Below are positions 31,797 to 36,349 of a DNA stretch of 36,349 bases, in pieces. Position numbers and translations under genes: made by a program. Numbering within the stretch: the first letter of the stretch is position 1; each line of letters opens with the position of its first letter. Where the stretch lies: the NCBI GenBank assembly GCA_949300325.1, contig CASGDQ010000025.1:1-36349 (forward strand). The letters are read 5' to 3'. This DNA comes from an uncultured Spirochaetales bacterium (GTDB taxonomy: Bacteria > Spirochaetota > Spirochaetia > Sphaerochaetales > Sphaerochaetaceae). Below the pieces are notes generated by a model that was not told the origin of the DNA, did not search any database, and worked only from the letters and a program-made list of their open reading frames with translations.

Positions 31797-33171
31797 GAAT
31801 GGATGATATGGTCCTTGCCGCAAGGGCAAGAGCATCATCTGAAGCCTCCTCGATGGAATTCCCATATCCTATGGCCAATGTAGTATCATCAAAGTATGTC
31901 TGCTCTCCCATGTTCACATCATATATAGCAAGGCTTCCCTCGACACGAGCCATGAGAAAACTGTCCGATTCCCTTATTTCGACAACAGAAAGCCGGATGA
32001 TTGCAACATTCTTTTTTGCAGCAGAGGACCTGTTGTAATTATCGAATATCTCCTGATCCGTCAGCCCCTGCCCAGCAATGGGTGTTATGGACAAATCAAA
32101 TTCCTTCATATAAGAGTCGAGGGCCTGCAAAGCAGCTGGAGAGCCGAACTCCTCACCTCCATAGCCATATGAGACAACCACAACATCAAGATTGCGCTCC
32201 ATGCTGCTGTTTCTTATGTCATACGAATAATAGATGTTTTTCGAATTGAGCATTTCATAGAACTCATCCAAAAACCCTACCGGAGACAATGCCTCGATGC
32301 GGGCAAGCTTGTCATAATCCAAATCGAGGGAAATCCTCACTTCCCCTTCTCTAAGGATATACGGGTTTGTGACATGGAAGGAATACCTGCCCTTTTCATC
32401 CGTAACAATACTTATCTGGTCGGTCAAGCTGTTGCCGTTGGTATTGCGCATGTCATATCTGATCAAAAGCGCCGCAGCCTCCACAGAAGGGGAAAAGAAT
32501 CCGCGTTCCCTGACCACACGGATTGAAGCATCAGCGGAATTCCTGCTTCCAGAGGCCTTTATGGACAACGGCTCAAGATAATAAAACACTTCCTCCAGCA
32601 AGTTTCCCGGAAGATAATCCTGATTATTCACCCGCCCTGAAACCGAGGTTAAGAGCGCATCAAGAGCGGCATCGAGAGCTTTGACATCCATATTCTGCTT
32701 GTAATAGCTGACCGCATCATCCAGATATGCCTTGATCTCATTCTCACGTTCCAATATCCGTGTATATTCCTCGGTGCGCGAGGAAGCATATAGGTCTTCA
32801 TCGACAGAAACGAGAATGAAATATGACAAGGTTCCATTGGTGTATTTTCTGACCCAGGAGTTATCTATGCGGGCATCAAGATCCTCGACATATCCGGATG
32901 AGCCCATCTGCCTGTAATATGCAGTATAAGCATCCCAGCCTAAATCCGCACTGATCCTCAGAAGGACATTCTTTATGCTGATCAGCCTAGCCTCGTCCTC
33001 AGTAGAAGCAACACCTTCGGCCACAAAGCTTATCCTGCCCCTTCTTGAAGGAGGATTTGCTATCCAGCTCGGGGTGCCATCGGCGTTGACATTCACCATG
33101 TTCTGCAGGCTTGAGCAGGATGAAAGCAATAACACAAAGGCAAAAAGGAATAAGATGGTAATCTTCTTCAA
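31777..33171 (-). CDS. LPP20-like lipoprotein
   Basis: A 464-residue lipoprotein: signal peptide with lipobox LLSSC (C19). The mature protein begins PSWIANPPSRRGRISFVAEGVASTEDEARLISIKN, cut here as PSWIANPP, ISFVAEGVAS and TEDEARLISI, which is the LPP20 family opening: a 'PxW' followed by a 'G.a....eA...A' motif. A central coiled region (about 130-170) precedes further unrecognised domains. It ends with IGYGNSIEEASDDALALAAR, a second such repeat. The role is unknown, presumably envelope. The start is TTG with GGAGTGA upstream, overlapping the upstream barrel gene by 4 nt. Confidence 0.75.
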   Translation of the reverse strand: MKKITILFLFAFVLLLSSCSSLQNMVNVNADGTPSWIANPPSRRGRISFVAEGVASTEDEARLISIKNVLLRISADLGWDAYTAYYRQMGSSGYVEDLDARIDNSWVRKYTNGTLSYFILVSVDEDLYASSRTEEYTRILERENEIKAYLDDAVSYYKQNMDVKALDAALDALLTSVSGRVNNQDYLPGNLLEEVFYYLEPLSIKASGSRNSADASIRVVRERGFFSPSVEAAALLIRYDMRNTNGNSLTDQISIVTDEKGRYSFHVTNPYILREGEVRISLDLDYDKLARIEALSPVGFLDEFYEMLNSKNIYYSYDIRNSSMERNLDVVVVSYGYGGEEFGSPAALQALDSYMKEFDLSITPIAGQGLTDQEIFDNYNRSSAAKKNVAIIRLSVVEIRESDSFLMARVEGSLAIYDVNMGEQTYFDDTTLAIGYGNSIEEASDDALALAARTISSILMIELM

Positions 33172-34079
33172 AACATCACTCCCATAGAAATTCCCAAAGC
33201 CGGATTGATAAAGGTCGACCCCATATATCCGATACGGTAATACATCCTTCCAAAAAGGATCTGCTCATACCCGAAAGTATATCCCGCACCCCACTCAAAG
33301 CCAAGACCATATCCCAGCAGTAATGATACTCCTGCATATACGGCGGCATCCTCGATCATGGAAAACCTGGTGTTAAAAAGGCCGGAAAGAGGAGCCCTCA
33401 CCTCCGCACCTATTCCTCCTAGATAATGGTTTACATTACCGCTACGATAGAATGCGAAGGAAAGAGACGGACGGAAATTGCGCAGCCATGAAATCTGCTT
33501 CAAGCTTGCAGAAACGCTGAAATCACGATTCTGCAAGGTTGAGGCTCCTGTAACATCCAAGGCCCAGGACGGCCCCTTCTCGATGGCATAGCCGGCAAGA
33601 AGGGAAGAGACCCATAAAGGCCGCAGCAGATTGATTCCATTGCTGTTTACCCTGTCAAAACAAAGCAACGCCTTTTTCTTTCCCTCACCATCCACTGCAT
33701 AATAGAGATTTCCTTTAGGAAGGTTATCTTTGCAAGCGATGATGTTCCCATTTACATATGTGATATGCTCTCCAGGAAGGAAAAGCGATTCTTCCAAAAG
33801 AAGAGCATTATCTAAAAAACGCCCAAGGCTGTCCAAATCCGGCGCAGATATCGAATATTCCTTGCCCTCTAAAAGAAAGGATAAACGGAAGATGCCGTCT
33901 TTCTCGAGAAATTCCTCCACCTTCACATCCGCATCCTTCCTATTTCCAAGCGCATGGCGAATCATCGGCTCGATGACAGCCCGCTGATCAAATCCGATCG
34001 ACACATCGTAAGAAATCGCGGAAAAGGCCAGAAAGGAAGGAATGAAAAGGAATAAGATGAGAGCAAGGATTTTCCGCAT
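33168..34079 (-). CDS. Small outer-membrane beta-barrel-like protein
   Basis: A 303-residue protein with a signal peptide (about 1-20, ending FSA). A soluble N-terminal part (about 25-130) is followed by alternating short hydrophobic strands in the second half, many glycine- and aromatic-rich, such as YAGVSLLLGYGLGFEWGAGYTFGY cut as YAGVSLLLGYG and FEWGAGYTFGY. The final residue is phenylalanine (GISMGVMF), the usual BAM-recognition end. I recognise no family. The ATG at 34079 overlaps the pepT stop by one base (TGATG), with GGGGA upstream. It is in one unit with pepT and the LPP20-like gene. Confidence 0.65.
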   Translation of the reverse strand: MRKILALILFLFIPSFLAFSAISYDVSIGFDQRAVIEPMIRHALGNRKDADVKVEEFLEKDGIFRLSFLLEGKEYSISAPDLDSLGRFLDNALLLEESLFLPGEHITYVNGNIIACKDNLPKGNLYYAVDGEGKKKALLCFDRVNSNGINLLRPLWVSSLLAGYAIEKGPSWALDVTGASTLQNRDFSVSASLKQISWLRNFRPSLSFAFYRSGNVNHYLGGIGAEVRAPLSGLFNTRFSMIEDAAVYAGVSLLLGYGLGFEWGAGYTFGYEQILFGRMYYRIGYMGSTFINPALGISMGVMF

Positions 34080-35308
34080 CACATTCCCCAATGCCTGATT
34101 ATGCCCAGAACGAGATTTGCCGCGCTGTTCATGCCATCGAGCGCAACCCATTCCCTGAGAGAATGAAGGTTATGCCCGCCTGTATAGATATTCGGGCAGC
34201 TTATACCCTTTCTTGCGGCAAGCCTTGCACCATCCGTGCCACCTCTTATGAGTTCCTCATGGATAAAGATGCCAAGCTCGGAGGCAGCCTCGTAAATCAC
34301 CTTCGTGGATTTTGGATTGCGCTTGTTTATCTCGGCCATGTTATGGTAGCTGACATGCACATCCACCTCGGCTATCCCCCTATAGATGGAAGATATTGCA
34401 GCAACGAGCGCCTTGACATCCTCAATCCTCTTTTCAAACAGGGCAAGATCGAAATCACGGATGAAAATATCAAGCTCCGCTTCAGTTGCGGTCCCGGATA
34501 TCTCAAGAGGGCATATATAGCCATAACGCCCATCGGTCGCCTCGGGGCTCTCAGCCTGAGGCAAAGTAGAGACTATCTGGCTTAAGATCGTTACCGCATT
34601 GACAAGTTTTCCTCTTGCAGATCCAAGATGTATGGAATTCCCCTTAACCCTGACCTTGATGGAAGCGGCATTGAAGCACTCGGTTTCTATCTCCCCTTCC
34701 CTTTCCCCGTCAACCGTATAGCAGCAGGTGCTTTTTACCTTTTCATAAGGGAATGAATCCATACCGCCTCCGGTCTCCTCATCAGGAGTGAAGAATATCT
34801 CCACATCGCCATGACGCACCTCCGGGTGGGAAACGAGATAAGAGACGACTGACATTATTATGGCAACCCCTGCCTTGTCATCGCTTCCAAGCAATGTCGT
34901 GCCATCGCTGGTTATTATGCATCCTCCCTTATAGAGCGACAGATCAGGATTGTCTTTTTCGGTAATGACAACGCCATCAGCAAGGCTGATATCCCCACCT
35001 GCGTAGTTCTCAATCACCTTAGCCTTCACGCCGTTTCCCATAACATCGTCGGCAGTATCCACATGAGCCATGAAGCCAATAGTCGGAATCGAAGGGTCTG
35101 TGGCCTTCAGAACTGACATCACAACCCATTCAGTCCCGAGGTAAACCTCAAGGCCCAAATCCTCAAGCTCCTTCTTCAGATGCATCAAGGCAATCTTCTG
35201 TCCATCAGTAGTGGGCCTCTTCACACCAGCAAGAGAGGGATCGCTCATGGTATCAAAAGCGACATAATCAAGAAAATGTTTTTTAATGCTTTCTTTGAAA
35301 TCGATCAT
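34079..35308 (-). CDS. pepT: Peptidase T (tripeptide aminopeptidase)
   Basis: A 409-residue M20 zinc aminopeptidase acting on tripeptides. Metal and catalytic residues are visible in FMAHVDTADD, LGSDDKAGVAII, FTPDEETGGGMDSF (catalytic Glu), CCYTVDGE and IRGGTDGARLAARKG, with GGHNLHSLREWVAL near the end (His). The ATG at 35308 fits the family (MIDFKESIKKHFLDY). There is no Shine-Dalgarno and an extended -10 lies 7 nt upstream. Downstream genes for a barrel and a lipoprotein overlap or touch it. Confidence 0.95.
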   Translation of the reverse strand: MIDFKESIKKHFLDYVAFDTMSDPSLAGVKRPTTDGQKIALMHLKKELEDLGLEVYLGTEWVVMSVLKATDPSIPTIGFMAHVDTADDVMGNGVKAKVIENYAGGDISLADGVVITEKDNPDLSLYKGGCIITSDGTTLLGSDDKAGVAIIMSVVSYLVSHPEVRHGDVEIFFTPDEETGGGMDSFPYEKVKSTCCYTVDGEREGEIETECFNAASIKVRVKGNSIHLGSARGKLVNAVTILSQIVSTLPQAESPEATDGRYGYICPLEISGTATEAELDIFIRDFDLALFEKRIEDVKALVAAISSIYRGIAEVDVHVSYHNMAEINKRNPKSTKVIYEAASELGIFIHEELIRGGTDGARLAARKGISCPNIYTGGHNLHSLREWVALDGMNSAANLVLGIIRHWGM

Positions 35309-35315
35309 GTAAAGA

Positions 35316-35324
35316 ATTATCTCA
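35316..35324 (-). promoter_or_regulatory. Extended -10 box before pepT
   Basis: On the minus strand TGAGATAAT (35324-35316) ends 7 nt before the ATG. No Shine-Dalgarno lies between. A convincing -35 was not seen. Confidence 0.45.
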
Positions 35325-35352
35325 CATACCACAGGAAATTTAAAGTTGCTTG

Positions 35353-36204
35353 TTATTTCTTCCCATACCCCTGAAGGGTCTTAACATCCTCGACGATGTT
35401 GTATATCGCGAAAACTCCGATGATGAGGGCTGTAACGACAGGCGAATACCCTAGTGCGATATTTGTGCTTATCATGCCGCTTGCAACCGCCCAGGCGGCA
35501 GCCGGCTCCTTGACGACATCCGCCATCCATTCGTCAAAACTCACCTTCGCGCCTGCTGTATCCGTATGGTAATGCTCGATGATGCTCATTATCGTGGTTG
35601 CAAGAATCCCTGCAGCCACCGCTATGGCCGCAGCTGCGCTTATTTTCCCCCAGAACATCAGTTTGGGGACGCACGCATATACTATGGCTGCGGTAAGCAG
35701 CACAGCGGCCTTCACCACAAGTTTCCTCAACTGGGCATAAAATTCCTTCTTCTCCTTACCCGTAAGGACCCTGGAGGCAATCTCTGCCTCATCATCAATT
35801 CTCTGCTCCAGTTCCAAGACATCGGCCTTGACCTGGTCAAGGAGCGCAGGATCATCTATCAGGCTCTCCCCTGCAGCAAGGACCTCGTCCACATTCTCGT
35901 AATTCTCCGCATGCAGGATGAACTCAAGGTATTGCCGGCCGTTCTCCTCAAGAAGGGTGCGAGAGGCGACATCGCTGGAAGAGAAGCCTTTGCTCAGCGC
36001 TTCCTCGAACCCCGGCAGCTCATCTTCTGTCAGCGAGGAACGGATATCATCAAGATAAAGCTCGATGACACGGGACGATCTTTCCAAGAGGATGCGGTCG
36101 CTCATTGAGGACGGGGCCGAAATATCCATCGTGCATGACCATAACGTCAATGCTATCAATAAGACGGCGACACACTTATTAGTATAGTTTTCGATTCTCT
36201 GCAT
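35353..36204 (-). CDS. Lipoprotein with several hydrophobic segments, unknown function
   Basis: A 283-residue protein with a signal peptide and lipobox LWSC (C24). An acidic helical region (about 35-160) includes a coiled stretch with ELEQRIDDEAEIASR. Four hydrophobic segments then follow (about 162-180, 188-208, 235-252 and 255-271). A lipidated N-terminus plus several membrane helices is uncommon: it might be a lipoprotein anchored at both ends or a pore-like protein. I recognise no family. The start at 36204 has a strong AGGAGG. The gap to the pepT start is 44 nt, so it may be cotranscribed with that operon. Confidence 0.65.
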   Translation of the reverse strand: MQRIENYTNKCVAVLLIALTLWSCTMDISAPSSMSDRILLERSSRVIELYLDDIRSSLTEDELPGFEEALSKGFSSSDVASRTLLEENGRQYLEFILHAENYENVDEVLAAGESLIDDPALLDQVKADVLELEQRIDDEAEIASRVLTGKEKKEFYAQLRKLVVKAAVLLTAAIVYACVPKLMFWGKISAAAAIAVAAGILATTIMSIIEHYHTDTAGAKVSFDEWMADVVKEPAAAWAVASGMISTNIALGYSPVVTALIIGVFAIYNIVEDVKTLQGYGKK

Positions 36205-36258
36205 ATTACCTCCTAACAATAAATCCCATAAGATGGGGTCATAAACGATATAATTGAT

Positions 36259-36318
36259 GGAACTGAGGACGGCATTTTTCCTAAGCCTAGAGCTTCAACA
36301 GGAGTCTGTCCCAGTTCC
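36259..36318. repeat. Imperfect inverted repeat at the right edge
   Basis: GGAACTGAGGAC (36259-36270) faces GTCCCAGTTCC (36308-36318), matching over 11 bases with one inserted base, around a 37-base interior that includes an AAGC/GCTT mini-hairpin. The arm contains GGGACAG on the minus strand. It looks like a palindromic extragenic element or the end of a mobile element, upstream of the lipoprotein gene. An open frame on the minus strand (36347-36213) also enters from the edge but has no recognisable product. Confidence 0.35.
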
Positions 36319-36349
36319 CTTTCAATCCCTATTGGTTGGTTAAGCGGAA

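Noticed and set aside
1..36349. tRNA, rRNA, CRISPR array, intact insertion sequence or prophage
   Set aside because: No cloverleaf-like spacer region, no repeated spacer array, and no recognisable transposase, integrase or phage structural gene was seen; intergenic gaps are too short.

Overview
The window reads as chromosomal sequence from a diderm, probably host-associated spirochaete (Spirochaetota, most like the Sphaerochaeta/Treponema side). This is inferred from the mix of cysteine-type lipoproteins, outer-membrane beta-barrel proteins, a diadenylate cyclase with a one-domain YbbR partner, two-subunit class I fumarase, an M16C presequence-protease-like enzyme and very tight gene packing. 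No rRNA or tRNA is visible to fix the taxonomy. Nearly all genes lie on the minus strand. No CRISPR array, prophage or intact insertion sequence was seen.

Layout, left to right. 1-371: an open frame cut by the window edge (possible PAS-like tail), then a short intergenic stretch leading to a plus-strand radC-family gene. 1056-8806 (minus): a complete histidine operon in the order hisG-hisD-hisC-hisB-hisH-hisA-hisF-hisIE, the same order as in E. coli, with a pentapeptide-repeat gene at its 3' end. Ahead of hisG is a compact attenuator: a 15-residue leader peptide with three consecutive His codons, an antiterminator pairing, a GC-rich terminator with a U tract, and a promoter that ends almost at the leader ATG. 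8803-10862: a DUF308 membrane protein, a YjjG-like nucleotidase and an FKBP-type lipoprotein isomerase. 10926-25031 (minus): a long run of mostly overlapping genes, glpK, cdaA, ybbR/cdaR, acpS, truA, a degenerate uracil-DNA-glycosylase-like gene, priA, def, fmt, a patatin/beta-barrel protein, a radical SAM gene, the two fumarase subunits, and an unusual SUFU-DUF2185 protein. 25148-27990: a response regulator, histidine kinase and secreted PepSY protein, closed by a clear terminator. 28036-30885: an M16C metalloprotease, divergent from nfo (endonuclease IV). 31777-35308: pepT, a small beta-barrel protein and an LPP20-like lipoprotein as one operon. 35353-36204: a lipoprotein with several hydrophobic segments, preceded by an imperfect palindrome at the right edge.

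Genes work in clear groups: histidine synthesis under its own translation-sensing attenuator; glycerol phosphorylation, c-di-AMP synthesis, holo-ACP formation, tRNA pseudouridylation, replication restart and protein N-terminus processing in one packed transcription unit; and an envelope-sensing two-component system with a PepSY output.

The most notable points are the his attenuator, a recurring arrangement in which an extended -10 box (TGn plus a TATAAT-like hexamer) sits 6-8 nt before an ATG that has little or no Shine-Dalgarno (his leader, def, the M16C protease, nfo, pepT), suggesting leaderless mRNAs, a SUFU-DUF2185 fusion outside any visible toxin locus, and a UDG-like protein that keeps its four iron-sulfur cysteines but has lost the catalytic motifs.
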